A stretch of DNA of 64,000 bases from an uncultured Tenacibaculum sp. (GCF_947504135.1 NZ_CANNGG010000005.1:1-64000); one strand, 5' to 3'. Positions 17,529-27,132 are shown, counted from the first letter of the stretch. The notes: a model not told the origin generated them from the letters alone. Numbers and translations are program-made.

Positions 17529-18386
17529 ATGGCTTGGTTTAAACGTACAGACAAAGGGATTCAAACCCCAACAGAAGAAAAGAAAGACACACCTAAAGGC
17601 TTGTGGTACAAAACCCCAAGTGGAAAGATAATTGACACCGATGAACTTAAAAAGAACCTATATGTAAGTCCAGAAGACGGATACCATGTACGTGTAGGAA
17701 GTAAAGAATATTTTGAAATATTTTTTGACGATAATAAGTTCACAGAAATAGCACCAAAATTATCAGCTAAAGATCCTTTAAAATTCGAGGACACTAAAAA
17801 GTATCCTGAAAAATTAAAAGCGGCTCAGAAGAAAACTGGTTTAAAAGACGCTGCTCGTGCTGCCGTTGGTAAATCAAATGGAAAAGATTTAGTAATTGCT
17901 GCTATGGACTTCTCTTTTATCGGTGGTTCAATGGGTAGTGTTGTTGGTGAAAAAATAGCACGTGCTATTGATCATTCACTTGAACATAAAATTCCTTTCT
18001 TAATGATTTCTAAGTCAGGAGGAGCGCGTATGCAAGAAGCATTAATTTCTTTAATGCAATTAGCTAAAACTTCTGTAAAGTTAGCTCAGTTAGCAGAAGC
18101 TAAAATCCCGTACATTTCATTATGTACCGATCCTACAACAGGAGGAACAACAGCTTCTTTTGCAATGTTAGGAGATATTAATATTGCTGAACCAAATGCT
18201 TTAATTGGGTTTGCAGGACCTCGTGTAGTAAAAGATACTACGGGTAAAGATTTACCAGAAGGTTTCCAACGTTCAGAATTTTTATTAGAACACGGTTTCT
18301 TAGACGCTATCTACGAAAGAAAAGACTTAAAAAAACAGGTAAACTTGTATTTAGACTTAATACAAAACCAACCTGTAAGAGTATAA
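17529..18386 (+). CDS. accD: Acetyl-CoA carboxylase carboxyltransferase beta subunit, zinc-ribbon-less
   Basis: Transfers carboxyl from biotin to acetyl-CoA, giving malonyl-CoA; partner of AccA. The crotonase-fold core is intact ([53 protein letters not shown]). The N-terminal Cys4 zinc ribbon of classical AccD has lost all four cysteines: [10 protein letters not shown] replaces K-C-x-x-C-G (T29, then a deletion) and YVSPEDGYH replaces V-C-P-x-C (S47, D50). The surrounding fold residues are conserved, so this is the same domain without metal ligands. 285 aa. Confidence 0.95.
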   Translation: MAWFKRTDKGIQTPTEEKKDTPKGLWYKTPSGKIIDTDELKKNLYVSPEDGYHVRVGSKEYFEIFFDDNKFTEIAPKLSAKDPLKFEDTKKYPEKLKAAQKKTGLKDAARAAVGKSNGKDLVIAAMDFSFIGGSMGSVVGEKIARAIDHSLEHKIPFLMISKSGGARMQEALISLMQLAKTSVKLAQLAEAKIPYISLCTDPTTGGTTASFAMLGDINIAEPNALIGFAGPRVVKDTTGKDLPEGFQRSEFLLEHGFLDAIYERKDLKKQVNLYLDLIQNQPVRV

Positions 18387-18387
18387 C

Positions 18388-18416
18388 AAAAAAAGCTAGC
18401 ATTTGCTAGCTTTTTT
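18388..18416 (+). terminator. Terminator after accD
   Basis: Stem AAAAAAGCTAGCA/TGCTAGCTTTTTT with a 2-base loop, directly after the stop codon. Confidence 0.92.
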
Positions 18417-18455
18417 GCTTTGTAACTTTTTCGTTACCATTCAAAAAAATAATCG

Positions 18456-18463
18456 TACATTTG
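18456..18463 (+). promoter_or_regulatory. -7 promoter box of rpsO
   Basis: TACATTTG, exact consensus, with a weak -33 (TTCG, 18430-18433) 22 bases upstream. The predicted 5' UTR is about 45 bases. Confidence 0.6.
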
Positions 18464-18468
18464 CATCT

Positions 18469-18486
18469 TCAATGTAAATGCATTGA
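18469..18486 (+). promoter_or_regulatory. Hairpin in the rpsO 5' leader
   Basis: TCAATG/CATTGA (6 bp) with a 6-base loop lies just downstream of the predicted start of transcription and 30 bases before the ATG. S15 represses its own translation in several phyla through unrelated leader structures, so this is a candidate; the stem is short. Confidence 0.3.
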
Positions 18487-18516
18487 GTACATAATAATCA
18501 TTTAAATAATATTGGC

Positions 18517-18786
18517 ATGTATTTAACAAAAGAAGTTAAAGAACAAATCTTCGCAAAACACGGTAAAGGAGCAAATGATACTGGTACTGCTGAAGGACAA
18601 ATCGCGTTATTTACGCACAGAATCAACCACTTAACTGAGCACTTAAAGAAAAATCGTAAAGATTTCAACACAGAGCGTTCGTTAGTACGTATGGTAGGTA
18701 AGCGTAGAAGCTTGTTAGATTATCTAAAGAAAAAAGATATCAACAGATACCGTGCGATTATTAAAGAATTAGGAATTAGAAAATAA
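18517..18786 (+). CDS. rpsO: 30S ribosomal protein S15
   Basis: 89 aa, full length. It binds 16S rRNA helices 20-22 early in assembly. Signature GQIALFTHRINHLTEHLKKN followed by KRRSLLDYLKKKD. It precedes pnp, the common rpsO-pnp order, but a terminator and a long spacer separate them here. Confidence 0.97.
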   Translation: MYLTKEVKEQIFAKHGKGANDTGTAEGQIALFTHRINHLTEHLKKNRKDFNTERSLVRMVGKRRSLLDYLKKKDINRYRAIIKELGIRK

Positions 18787-18795
18787 TTCTACAAG

Positions 18796-18826
18796 AAAAG
18801 AGGCTCTATAAACGTGCCTCTTTTTT
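18796..18826 (+). terminator. Terminator after rpsO
   Basis: Stem AAAAGAGGC/GCCTCTTTT with an 11-base loop and T-run. Placed between rpsO and pnp, it implies a separate pnp promoter or partial read-through. Confidence 0.85.
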
Positions 18827-18843
18827 ATTTTTACATGAAGTTT

Positions 18844-18906
18844 ATTTCTGACTAACAAACAGAAATTTATATATAAAAAGCTCAAAATTACTAACAACAA
18901 TTTTGA
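18844..18906 (+). promoter_or_regulatory. Two hairpins in the pnp leader
   Basis: ATTTCTG/CAGAAAT (18844-18866) and TCAAAATT/AATTTTGA (18882-18906) lie in the 187-base gap before pnp and are followed by an unstructured CAACAACAACA-type stretch. In E. coli pnp is autoregulated through a leader stem cut by RNase III; by analogy these stems are candidates. Confidence 0.35.
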
Positions 18907-18973
18907 TTTTCCATTGGAGCAACAACAACACAACAGCAAACAAAAACGAATTAAAATTTAGAAGAATTAATTT

Positions 18974-21202
18974 ATGATTCCAAAAGTATTTAACCAAGTA
19001 ATAGAGCTTGGAGATGGAAGAACCATCACATTAGAAACAGGAAAATTAGCAAAACAAGCAGATGGTTCTGTTGTTGTAAGAATGGGAGATACAATGTTAT
19101 TAGCAACAGTTGTATCAGCAAGAACTGCAAACCCAGGTATTGACTTTTTACCATTAACGGTAGATTACCGTGAAAAATTTGCCGCTGCGGGTCGTTACCC
19201 TGGTGGGTTTATGAAACGTGAAGCACGCCCTTCAAACGAAGAAATTTTAACAATGCGTTTAGTAGACCGTGTATTACGCCCGCTATTCCCAAAAGATTAT
19301 CACGCAGAAACTCAAGTGATGATTCAATTAATGTCTCATGATGAAGAAGTAATGCCAGATGCTTTAGCTGGTTTAGCTGCTTCTGCTGCTATTCAATTAT
19401 CAGACATTCCTTTTGAAGCACCAATTTCTGAAGTACGTGTAGCAAGAATTAACGGGGAATTTGTCATCAACCCAAGTTATACTCAATTACAAGAGGCTGA
19501 CATTGATATGATGATTGGTGCTTCTGCTGACTCTGTAGCTATGGTAGAAGGTGAAATGAAAGAAATTTCAGAAGAAGAAATGGCTGACGCAATTAAATTT
19601 GCACACGAAGCTATTAAAGTACAATGTGCTGCTCAAGTTGCTTTAGCTGAGGCTGCAGGTAAAAAAGAAACTCGTGAATATGAAGGTGAAAGAGAAGATG
19701 AAGAATTAGCTCAAAAAATTCATAATGCAGCATATCAAAAATGTTATGATATTGCTAAAAAAGGTACTTCTAAACAAGAAAGAGGTTTAGCTTTTTCTGA
19801 AGTTAAAGAGGAAATTACCGCTACGTTTACCGAAGAAGAATTAGAAGACTTTGGAGACTTAGTTGGAAAATACTTTAACAAAGCACAAAAAGCTGCAGTT
19901 AGAGACTTAACTTTAAACGAAGGTTTACGTTTAGACGGACGTAAAACTACTGATATTAGACCTATTTGGTGTGAAGTAGATTATTTACCAAGAACTCATG
20001 GTTCTTCAATCTTTACACGTGGGGAAACTCAAGCATTAGCTACTGTAACTTTAGGTACTTCTAGAGATGCTAACATGGTAGATTCTCCAACACTACAAGG
20101 TGAAGAAAAGTTCTACTTACACTATAACTTCCCTCCTTTTTCAACTGGTGAAGCACGTCCTTTAAGAGGAACGTCTCGTCGTGAAATTGGTCACGGAAAC
20201 TTAGCTCAAAGAGCTTTAAAAGGAATGATTCCTGAGGATTGCCCATACACTGTTCGTGTTGTTTCTGAAGTATTAGAATCTAACGGTTCATCTTCTATGG
20301 CAACTGTTTGTTCTGGTACTATGGCATTGATGGATGCTGGTGTTCAAATGAAAAAACCAGTTTCTGGTATTGCAATGGGATTAATTTCTGACGGTGATCG
20401 TTATGCTGTATTATCTGATATTTTAGGTGATGAAGATCACTTAGGTGATATGGACTTTAAAGTAACAGGTACCGCTGACGGTATTACTGCTTGTCAAATG
20501 GATATTAAGATTAAAGGATTATCTTATGAAATCTTAGTAAACGCATTAAAACAAGCTCGTGATGGTCGTTTACACATCTTAGAGAAGTTAACTGATACTA
20601 TTGAAACTCCTAATGAAGATGTAAAAGCTCACGCACCTAAAATGGTGAATAGAGTAATTCCTAACGATTTAATTGGAGCGTTTATTGGACCTGGTGGAAA
20701 ACACATCCAAGAGTTACAAAAAGAAACAGAAACTACGATTGTTATTAACGAAGACCCTGTTACAGAAGAAGGAATTGTTGAGATTTTAGGAACAAACCAA
20801 GAAGGAATTGATAAGGTTATTGCTCGCATCGATTCAATGATGTTTAAACCTGAAAAAGGTTCTGTATATGAAGTAAAAGTAGTGAAGTTATTAGATTTTG
20901 GTGCTGTTGTAGAATATACTGAAGCTCCAGGAAATGAAGTTTTACTACACGTTAGCGAATTAGCTTGGGAACGCACAAACAACGTAACTGACGTTGTTAA
21001 TTTAGGAGATATTTTAGATGTAAAATACTTCGGAATTGACCCAAAAACACGTAAAGAAAAAGTATCTCGTAAAGCCTTATTACCTAAACCAGAAGGTTAT
21101 GTAGCAAGACCTCCTAGAGATAACAACAAAGGAAGAGATAATCGTAATCGCGATAATCGTCGTGACGATAGAAAACCTAGACAAGATAAAAAAGAATCAT
21201 AA
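18974..21202 (+). CDS. pnp: Polyribonucleotide nucleotidyltransferase
   Basis: Phosphorolytic 3'-5' exoribonuclease. 742 aa: two RNase PH domains (about 5-140 and 320-460, the latter with [23 protein letters not shown] and [16 protein letters not shown]), a KH domain ([19 protein letters not shown]), an S1 domain ([18 protein letters not shown]) and an Arg/Asp-rich tail from about 715 ([18 protein letters not shown]) that may bind RNA. It is the main degradosome-type exonuclease; no RNase E partner is nearby. Confidence 0.97.
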   Translation: MIPKVFNQVIELGDGRTITLETGKLAKQADGSVVVRMGDTMLLATVVSARTANPGIDFLPLTVDYREKFAAAGRYPGGFMKREARPSNEEILTMRLVDRVLRPLFPKDYHAETQVMIQLMSHDEEVMPDALAGLAASAAIQLSDIPFEAPISEVRVARINGEFVINPSYTQLQEADIDMMIGASADSVAMVEGEMKEISEEEMADAIKFAHEAIKVQCAAQVALAEAAGKKETREYEGEREDEELAQKIHNAAYQKCYDIAKKGTSKQERGLAFSEVKEEITATFTEEELEDFGDLVGKYFNKAQKAAVRDLTLNEGLRLDGRKTTDIRPIWCEVDYLPRTHGSSIFTRGETQALATVTLGTSRDANMVDSPTLQGEEKFYLHYNFPPFSTGEARPLRGTSRREIGHGNLAQRALKGMIPEDCPYTVRVVSEVLESNGSSSMATVCSGTMALMDAGVQMKKPVSGIAMGLISDGDRYAVLSDILGDEDHLGDMDFKVTGTADGITACQMDIKIKGLSYEILVNALKQARDGRLHILEKLTDTIETPNEDVKAHAPKMVNRVIPNDLIGAFIGPGGKHIQELQKETETTIVINEDPVTEEGIVEILGTNQEGIDKVIARIDSMMFKPEKGSVYEVKVVKLLDFGAVVEYTEAPGNEVLLHVSELAWERTNNVTDVVNLGDILDVKYFGIDPKTRKEKVSRKALLPKPEGYVARPPRDNNKGRDNRNRDNRRDDRKPRQDKKES

Positions 21203-21217
21203 AAATTCTTTAGATAT

Positions 21218-21247
21218 AAAAAAGCAACCTTATAAGGTTGCTTTTTT
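21218..21247 (+). terminator. Terminator after pnp
   Basis: Perfect palindrome AAAAAAGCAACCTTA/TAAGGTTGCTTTTTT, 16 bases after the stop codon. Confidence 0.93.
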
Positions 21248-21273
21248 GTTTTTATATACTTCTTTAAATGAAG

Positions 21274-21299
21274 AAAGGCTGCTAAAATTAGCAGCCTTT
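21274..21299. other. Orphan perfect hairpin in the pnp-folK gap
   Basis: AAAGGCTGCTA-AAAT-TAGCAGCCTTT, 11 perfect pairs, no T-run longer than three bases on either side. It sits 27 bases after the pnp terminator. The rest of the 278-base gap (21300-21480) is A+T-rich with no ORF or exact promoter box that I can support. Confidence 0.5.
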
Positions 21300-21480
21300 A
21301 ACTTAGAGTTGTTTCAGATCATTCCCCAATAATCATATAAAAATCTTACTCTATAAAGAAATCCACTATTATAACAGTTGAAAAATAAAATACCCTACCC
21401 TTTTTTAAAAAATTTATTTAAATAAAAAATCTTTTTTTAGCTTTTGTTTTTTTAGTTTTAGTTTTCTTTGCATCCCATTC

Positions 21481-22611
21481 ATGAAAATACAACGAATTAC
21501 ATACATTTCTATAGGAACCAATCAAGGTAATAAGCTTGTGAATATTCAACAAGCAATTAACTTAATTGCCGATAAAGTGGGTGCTGTATTAAAAGTAGCG
21601 TCTGTATACGAAACAGCTTCATGGGGTTTTGATAGTAATAATTTTTACAATACTTGTATTAAAGTTTCAACATATTTACCTCCAGAGCAATTAATACTTA
21701 AGTTACTTTCTATAGAAAAAGAACTTGGAAGAACTCGAAAAAATTCTGAAGGCTATTCTGATAGGTTAATTGATTTGGATATTTTATTATTTGATGATGA
21801 AATTATTTTCTCTAAAACCTTAATCGTACCACATCCAAGAATGTTAGAACGTAAATTTGCTTTAGTTCCTTTGGTTGAAATTGCTCGTAATGTTATTCAT
21901 CCAATAGAAAAAAAGCATTTATATGTTTGTTTAGAAAATTGCGCAGACACTTCTGATATTACCAAATTGGATGTAAAACTAGAAAGACCTATCCCTATTA
22001 CCGAAAAGTATAACTATATAGCTATTGAAGGTAATATTGGTGCAGGAAAAACATCTTTAGCAAATATGATGTCTGACGAATTTAATGCTAAAATCGTGTT
22101 AGAACGTTTTGCAGACAATCCGTTTTTACCAAAGTTTTATAACGACAATGAACGCTATGCTTTTCCTTTAGAAATGAGTTTTTTAGCAGATCGATACCAA
22201 CAACTTTCTGATGATTTAGCACAGTTTGATTTATTTAAAAACTTTATTGTTTCTGATTATTATATTTTTAAATCGCTAATTTTTGCTCAAGTCACTTTAC
22301 ATAGTGATGAATATAAGTTGTATAGAAAAATGTTTGATTTAATGTATAAAGAAATTACAAAGCCTGATTTGTATGTCTACTTATACCAAAATACCGAACG
22401 TTTGTTAGAAAACATTAAAAAACGTGGACGCGATTACGAGCAAAATATAGAAGGAAGTTATTTACAAAAAATCCATGATGGGTATAGCAACTTTATCAAA
22501 ACACAACCCGATTTAAATATTCTAATTGTTGATGTTTCTGATTTGGATTTTGTAAACAATCTTGATGATTATGAAACTATCATTAATAAAATAAAAAATT
22601 ATAACGCATAA
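21481..22611 (+). CDS. folK: Fusion: HPPK (FolK) / deoxynucleoside kinase
   Basis: 376 aa with two enzymes in one chain. Residues 1 to about 155 are 6-hydroxymethyl-7,8-dihydropterin pyrophosphokinase (YISIGTNQGNK, SVYETASWGF, ELGRTRKNSEGYSDRLIDLD, PHPRMLERKFALVPL), a folate step. Residues about 177-376 are a deoxynucleoside kinase with P-loop EGNIGAGKT (183-191), KKRGRDYE lid and VDVSDLDFVNN, close to the stand-alone kinase at 12460. There is no frameshift or stop at the junction, so it is a genuine fusion linking folate and deoxynucleotide supply. Confidence 0.93.
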   Translation: MKIQRITYISIGTNQGNKLVNIQQAINLIADKVGAVLKVASVYETASWGFDSNNFYNTCIKVSTYLPPEQLILKLLSIEKELGRTRKNSEGYSDRLIDLDILLFDDEIIFSKTLIVPHPRMLERKFALVPLVEIARNVIHPIEKKHLYVCLENCADTSDITKLDVKLERPIPITEKYNYIAIEGNIGAGKTSLANMMSDEFNAKIVLERFADNPFLPKFYNDNERYAFPLEMSFLADRYQQLSDDLAQFDLFKNFIVSDYYIFKSLIFAQVTLHSDEYKLYRKMFDLMYKEITKPDLYVYLYQNTERLLENIKKRGRDYEQNIEGSYLQKIHDGYSNFIKTQPDLNILIVDVSDLDFVNNLDDYETIINKIKNYNA

Positions 22612-22640
22612 AAAAAGCAGCTTTAAAAGCTGCTTTTTTT
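22611..22640. terminator. Bidirectional terminator
   Basis: AAAAAAGCAGCTT/AAGCTGCTTTTTT stem between the convergent folK fusion and gldC. Confidence 0.92.
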
Positions 22641-22977
22641 ATTTCTGAATTAACTCTAGCTTTTCAGCAAAGTAATCACAAAAATCGCGCATGGTTGCAC
22701 TCATTTTTTCGTCGTTTGTAGCTCTTTCAAACGAATTCGCCATAGAAACTAAGGTTTGATGAAAAAACTGCTTCATTTCGTCTACAGGCATATCTTTTGT
22801 CCATAAATCCATACGTAATGTATCTTTTTGTTTATGATCCCAAACAGACAGCATAATTGCTTTTGAAGCTTCATCTTTTATACCTCCGTCTTCTGCATTC
22901 CAAGTAATTTCTTCTGGAATTCTGTTTTCGTCTAATCCTACTTTAAATGTAATCTTTGATGTATGTTTAACCGCCAT
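22639..22977 (-). CDS. gldC: Gliding motility protein GldC
   Basis: 112 aa soluble protein matching GldC (KITFKVGLDENRIPEEITW, then CDYFAEKLELIQ). In Flavobacterium johnsoniae gldC lies next to gldB and is needed for full gliding; its molecular role is not established. No signal peptide. It overlaps gldB by one base, so the two are coupled. Confidence 0.93.
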   Translation of the reverse strand: MAVKHTSKITFKVGLDENRIPEEITWNAEDGGIKDEASKAIMLSVWDHKQKDTLRMDLWTKDMPVDEMKQFFHQTLVSMANSFERATNDEKMSATMRDFCDYFAEKLELIQK

Positions 22978-23939
22978 TATCTTTTTGGTTTGTATCCTGA
23001 TTTTTTGAAGATTTCCTCTTCACTTGTTTGTAATAATTGATGCAAAGATACGTCATTCTTTTGCATATACGAACGTACTATTTGCCAACCAACCCACTCA
23101 CCTATTCTTCCTGGTGATTGGTTGTCTTCTTCCATATAAAACTTAGAAAAAGGTGCCAAGTCTAAAAAACGTTTATCTACATCCTTACTGGTACTATACA
23201 ACAAATCTTTCTCTATAAAATACATCCAAATTTGCTCTTCATTACTTTTAGCCCAATCTAATTTAGTTTGTGAATACCCTATTTTAATCGCATCTGGAAT
23301 AGTTGGTAAATAAGCATCTAACAAATACATTTTCTTTCCGCGATAAATCATTTTATCAATAAAACTTCTCGCTGTACTTGGTAGCATTTGCTTACCAACA
23401 ATAGCTTTCGCTACGTCTACCACAATATGTTCTTTGGTATTATTCTGTTTTACATAATCAGGATAATCGTTGTAAAACTCGTGTTTTCCTCCTAAGTAAG
23501 CATCTAAAGAAATTAACAGTAAACTATCGGTATAAACAATTCGATTGTTGTAATCAATATTTGTTAGCATGGTAACTACTTTCGGACTCACAAACTTCGG
23601 ATTGTAATATTTTACATGTTTGAATAGCGATGTTAACTCCTCTTTTTCTTTATTGATTTCAGAAAAAACTTTTTGGGTTTCAGCAAATAATTCTTGCTCA
23701 TCTTTATTATTAATCTTGTTTATCCAAACACTATCAGGTTGTGGAGGAAAAAGCATCGGATATTTTTCTTTTGTCTTATTTAATTCGTTTGGTTTAGTTG
23801 TATAAAAATCAACATCAAAACGTTCTATTTCTACATTAGCCTCAATATTTGATACATCTATATTTAACTTATTACTTCCTCCCTTTTTACACGAAAAGCT
23901 AACCACAATAAAGGTAAGCAGCGCTAAAATTTTTCTCAT
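22977..23939 (-). CDS. gldB: Gliding motility lipoprotein GldB
   Basis: 320 aa with a lipoprotein signal (MRKILALLTFIVVSFSC, C17), followed by NVEIERFDVDFYTTKP and the C-terminal GRIGEWVGWQIVRSYM typical of GldB. It is a cell-envelope lipoprotein essential for gliding in flavobacteria. Divergent from nadE, the neighbour I also expect from F. johnsoniae. Confidence 0.93.
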   Translation of the reverse strand: MRKILALLTFIVVSFSCKKGGSNKLNIDVSNIEANVEIERFDVDFYTTKPNELNKTKEKYPMLFPPQPDSVWINKINNKDEQELFAETQKVFSEINKEKEELTSLFKHVKYYNPKFVSPKVVTMLTNIDYNNRIVYTDSLLLISLDAYLGGKHEFYNDYPDYVKQNNTKEHIVVDVAKAIVGKQMLPSTARSFIDKMIYRGKKMYLLDAYLPTIPDAIKIGYSQTKLDWAKSNEEQIWMYFIEKDLLYSTSKDVDKRFLDLAPFSKFYMEEDNQSPGRIGEWVGWQIVRSYMQKNDVSLHQLLQTSEEEIFKKSGYKPKR

Positions 23940-24031
23940 GAACTTTAGTATATTTACATTCTAAATTACAACGTCGAAATTACTAAATTAGTTTTTACCA
24001 CTTAACTGTAAACTCTTAAAATATCACAAAA

Positions 24032-24820
24032 ATGAACACTCCTAAAGTTGCAGAACATATTGTAAATTGGTTAAAAGAATATGCTACAAATGCCAAAGTA
24101 AATGGCTTTGTTGTTGGAATTTCAGGAGGAATTGACAGTGCTGTTACCTCAACTTTATGTGCTAAGACTGGTTTACCTACCTTGTGTGTAGAACTACCAA
24201 TTCATCAGGCTGAAAGTCAAGTAAACAGAGGAAATGAACATATTAAACAATTACGTGAGCGTTACAGTAATGTGAGTGAAGCTGAAGTAAATTTGACCTC
24301 TACTTTTGAAGATTTTAAGACTGTAGTTCCTCAAGTTGAATCTTCTCCGACAGTTGATTTAGCTTTAGCGAATACTCGCGCTCGTTTACGAATGACTACG
24401 CTATATTATTTTGCTGGTTTACACGGTTTATTAGTGGCAGGTACTGGTAATAAAGTAGAAGATTTTGGTGTAGGTTTTTACACTAAATACGGTGATGGCG
24501 GTGTCGATTTAAGCCCAATTGCCGACTTAGTTAAATCAGAAGTATATGAATTGGCTGCATATTTAGATGTTCCTTCTTCTATTCAAAAAGCGCAACCTAC
24601 TGATGGTTTATTTGGTGACAGCAGAACAGATGAAGACCAAATTGGAGCTTCATACGATGAACTAGAGTGGGCTATGGAAATGCAAGATGCTGGAAAAACT
24701 GAAAATGATTTTTCTGGTAGAGAGTTAGAGGTGTATAAAATATACACTCGTCTTAACCGAATTAATCAGCATAAAATGATCCCTATTCCTATCTGTGAAA
24801 TTCCTAAAGAATTAAAGTAA
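24032..24820 (+). CDS. nadE: NAD synthase (ammonia-dependent type)
   Basis: Amidates nicotinate adenine dinucleotide to NAD+. ATP-binding loop GISGGIDSAVTS near residues 35-46; GTGNKVEDFGVGFYTKYGDGG; LFGDSRTDEDQIGASYDELE. At 262 aa there is no glutaminase domain, so it uses free ammonia or an external glutaminase. NadK, the next enzyme, is also in the window at 36750. Confidence 0.95.
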   Translation: MNTPKVAEHIVNWLKEYATNAKVNGFVVGISGGIDSAVTSTLCAKTGLPTLCVELPIHQAESQVNRGNEHIKQLRERYSNVSEAEVNLTSTFEDFKTVVPQVESSPTVDLALANTRARLRMTTLYYFAGLHGLLVAGTGNKVEDFGVGFYTKYGDGGVDLSPIADLVKSEVYELAAYLDVPSSIQKAQPTDGLFGDSRTDEDQIGASYDELEWAMEMQDAGKTENDFSGRELEVYKIYTRLNRINQHKMIPIPICEIPKELK

Positions 24821-24943
24821 ATTAACCAACATCATTTGTCGTTTAATTCTTTGGTAAGCACTCTTTTTATGCCCGTTAGAAATATTAAAAGGTAATATAA
24901 CTAGCAATCTAATTAATTCTAGAATTTGTAACATCTTTCTCAT
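24812..24943 (-). CDS. Possible 43-aa small protein
   Basis: ATG 24943 to TAA at 24812, minus strand, overlapping the last 9 bases of nadE. It encodes a basic amphipathic peptide: MRKMLQILELIRLLVILPF, then NISNGHKKSAYQRIKRQ and a hydrophobic end. The context before the ATG (AAAGAAAA) resembles flavobacterial starts, and a TAACTTTA box with TTTG-like sequence lies about 30-45 bases upstream. The 215-base gap holds nothing else. Unrecognised; it could be a membrane-associated microprotein or a chance ORF. Confidence 0.35.
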   Translation of the reverse strand: MRKMLQILELIRLLVILPFNISNGHKKSAYQRIKRQMMLVNLL

Positions 24944-25035
24944 TTTTCTTTAATTTCTTATTCTTTTCGCCGTTAAAGTTACAAAAAAAATGTTAAAAAA
25001 GCTTAAAATCCTACATAATTAGTAATTTCTTAATA

Positions 25036-27045
25036 TTAAATAACACGATTTAATTTTTCAAAAAGGCGTTTTTTCAACCCTGTATAATTACTAATTTCTT
25101 CTAGATTAGGAACTGCTTTTTGCTCTTGACTTTCTTGCATAATTTCTTTAATTTTTTCTTCAATTAAAACTCTACGCAAATTTAAAATAGCATCGGTAAC
25201 TAACTTTGGAAGAATCTTAACTGTCTCTGTTACAAAAACTTCTTTTCGTTCCCAATCACTTAAATTATATTTTTCTTCATCCATCAAAATATTCGTCACT
25301 AAGCTAGATATTTGCGGGTTTTCATGCATTACCAGATGATCTACTTTGATTTTTTCATCTTGATTTAATTGATGAATTAACTCATAGTAGGTTAATCTAA
25401 ATATTTCATTAGTAAACTCTATTTCGTCTTCTTGCAAGTTTAAATACAACTCATTTGATACCGTATTTTGATACTCTTCTTTTTCTAAAAATGGACGTCC
25501 TCTTTCATCAACTGCATCTACCCAGTTTACAAAATCAACAATCTCGTTACCATACAATAACAATATCCTTATAACTTCTTTTTCAAGAATATTTAACTGA
25601 TTGATATTATGTTGTAACTTCCCCTTTCCTCCTTTTATGGCTTCCATTGAAGCTTGTCCTTGCTCTTGAAAATATTCTGGGGGTGGTTGATTAGGGTCTT
25701 GTCCCGCACTGCTCTTTCTTGTTGCTGTCGCACCTTTTTTTAGTAACTGTGCAAGCTCACTAAATAGTACTCTTTCAGAAATATCCATAATACGTGCACA
25801 CTCTTGTACGTACACTTCTCGTTGAATACCATCAGGAATTTTAGAAATACTCGTAACAATATCTCGAATCAACCCTGCTTTTTTCACAGGGTCGTTCGCC
25901 GCTTCTTTCATTAATAAAGAAACTTTGAATTCAATAAAATCTTGTGATTTTTCTTTTAAATACTGTTTTAATTCAGCATTTGAATGCGCTTTAGCAAAAC
26001 TATCAGGATCTTCACCTTCTGGAAAGGCTACTACCCTTACATTCATTCCTTGTTCGAGAATTAAATCGATTCCACGAAGTGAGGCTCTAATTCCTGCCGC
26101 ATCTCCATCAAAAAGTACCGTAATATTTTTAGTTAATCGGTTTACCAATCGAATTTGATCAGGTGTTAACGCAGTACCTGAAGAGGCCACCACATTTTCA
26201 ATCCCTGATTGATGAAATGAAATTACATCTGTATACCCTTCTACTAAAAAGCAATTATCTTCTTTCGCTATTTCTTTTTTTGCCTGGTATAAACCGTAAA
26301 GAATTTTACTTTTATGATAGATATCACTCTCAGGTGAGTTCAGGTATTTTGCGGCCTTTTTATCGTTGGTAAGTATTCTACCTCCAAAACCTAAAATACG
26401 ACCAGACATACTGTGAATAGGGAACATCACACGCCCTTTAAATCGGTCGAACTTTCTATCTTCAGCTCCTCCTTCTTTTACAATTGTTAAACCAGTAGAT
26501 TTTAAGTATTTTAAATCATAACCTTTAGCCAGAGCTGCTTTGGTAAAATTATCCCACTCGTCTTTACAGTACCCTAAATCGAACTTTTCAATAGTGTCTT
26601 CTCTAAATCCTCTCTCTTTGAAATAAGACAACCCAATAGCTCTTCCGTTTTGTGTATTCATTAATACATCATGAAAGTAATCTTTGGCGAATTTCGAAAC
26701 CAAAAACATACTTTCTCGCTCATTCATCTGCTGTTTTTGCTCATCAGACTGCTCGGTTTCTTCAATTTCAATATTGTATTTTTTCGCTAACCAACGTATT
26801 GCTTCTGGATAGGTATAATGCTCGTGTTCCATTAAAAATGAAATTGCATTCCCTCCTTTTCCTGTACTAAAATCTTTCCAAATTTGTTTCACAGGCGACA
26901 CCATAAACGAAGGGGTACGTTCGTCAGTAAACGGACTTAACCCTTTAAAGTTACTTCCTGATTTTTTTAACTGAACGAATTCTCCTATCACCTCTTCTAC
27001 TCGGGCACTCTCAAAAACTTTATCAATGGTTTGTTGGGTAATCAT
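25036..27045 (-). CDS. dnaG: DNA primase DnaG, zinc-ligand-less
   Basis: 669 aa: N-terminal CHC2-type domain, TOPRIM core (LVEGYTDVISFHQSGIENVVASSGTA split over 265-300, then LFDGDAAG), and a C-terminal helicase-binding region. It synthesises RNA primers at the fork. The zinc ligands are missing: LSPFTDERTPSF has S37 and T40 where C and H are expected, and WKDFSTGKGG has D58 and T61 for the two later cysteines, although all flanking residues are conserved. The start at 27045 gives the usual ..TIDKVFESARVEEVI beginning. Confidence 0.95.
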   Translation of the reverse strand: MITQQTIDKVFESARVEEVIGEFVQLKKSGSNFKGLSPFTDERTPSFMVSPVKQIWKDFSTGKGGNAISFLMEHEHYTYPEAIRWLAKKYNIEIEETEQSDEQKQQMNERESMFLVSKFAKDYFHDVLMNTQNGRAIGLSYFKERGFREDTIEKFDLGYCKDEWDNFTKAALAKGYDLKYLKSTGLTIVKEGGAEDRKFDRFKGRVMFPIHSMSGRILGFGGRILTNDKKAAKYLNSPESDIYHKSKILYGLYQAKKEIAKEDNCFLVEGYTDVISFHQSGIENVVASSGTALTPDQIRLVNRLTKNITVLFDGDAAGIRASLRGIDLILEQGMNVRVVAFPEGEDPDSFAKAHSNAELKQYLKEKSQDFIEFKVSLLMKEAANDPVKKAGLIRDIVTSISKIPDGIQREVYVQECARIMDISERVLFSELAQLLKKGATATRKSSAGQDPNQPPPEYFQEQGQASMEAIKGGKGKLQHNINQLNILEKEVIRILLLYGNEIVDFVNWVDAVDERGRPFLEKEEYQNTVSNELYLNLQEDEIEFTNEIFRLTYYELIHQLNQDEKIKVDHLVMHENPQISSLVTNILMDEEKYNLSDWERKEVFVTETVKILPKLVTDAILNLRRVLIEEKIKEIMQESQEQKAVPNLEEISNYTGLKKRLFEKLNRVI

Positions 27046-27101
27046 ACACTATAAAATAGAGCAAACAAATATATAGATAAGACAACTCTTCTTAAATTAA
27101 A

Positions 27102-27132
27102 TTTGCTAAAAACATATAAATATATAATTTTG
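27102..27132 (+). promoter_or_regulatory. Promoter of the LRR protein gene
   Basis: -33 TTTG (27102-27105), 19-base spacer, -7 TAATTTTG (27125-27132): a full consensus match, 21 bases before ATG 27154. Confidence 0.8.
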
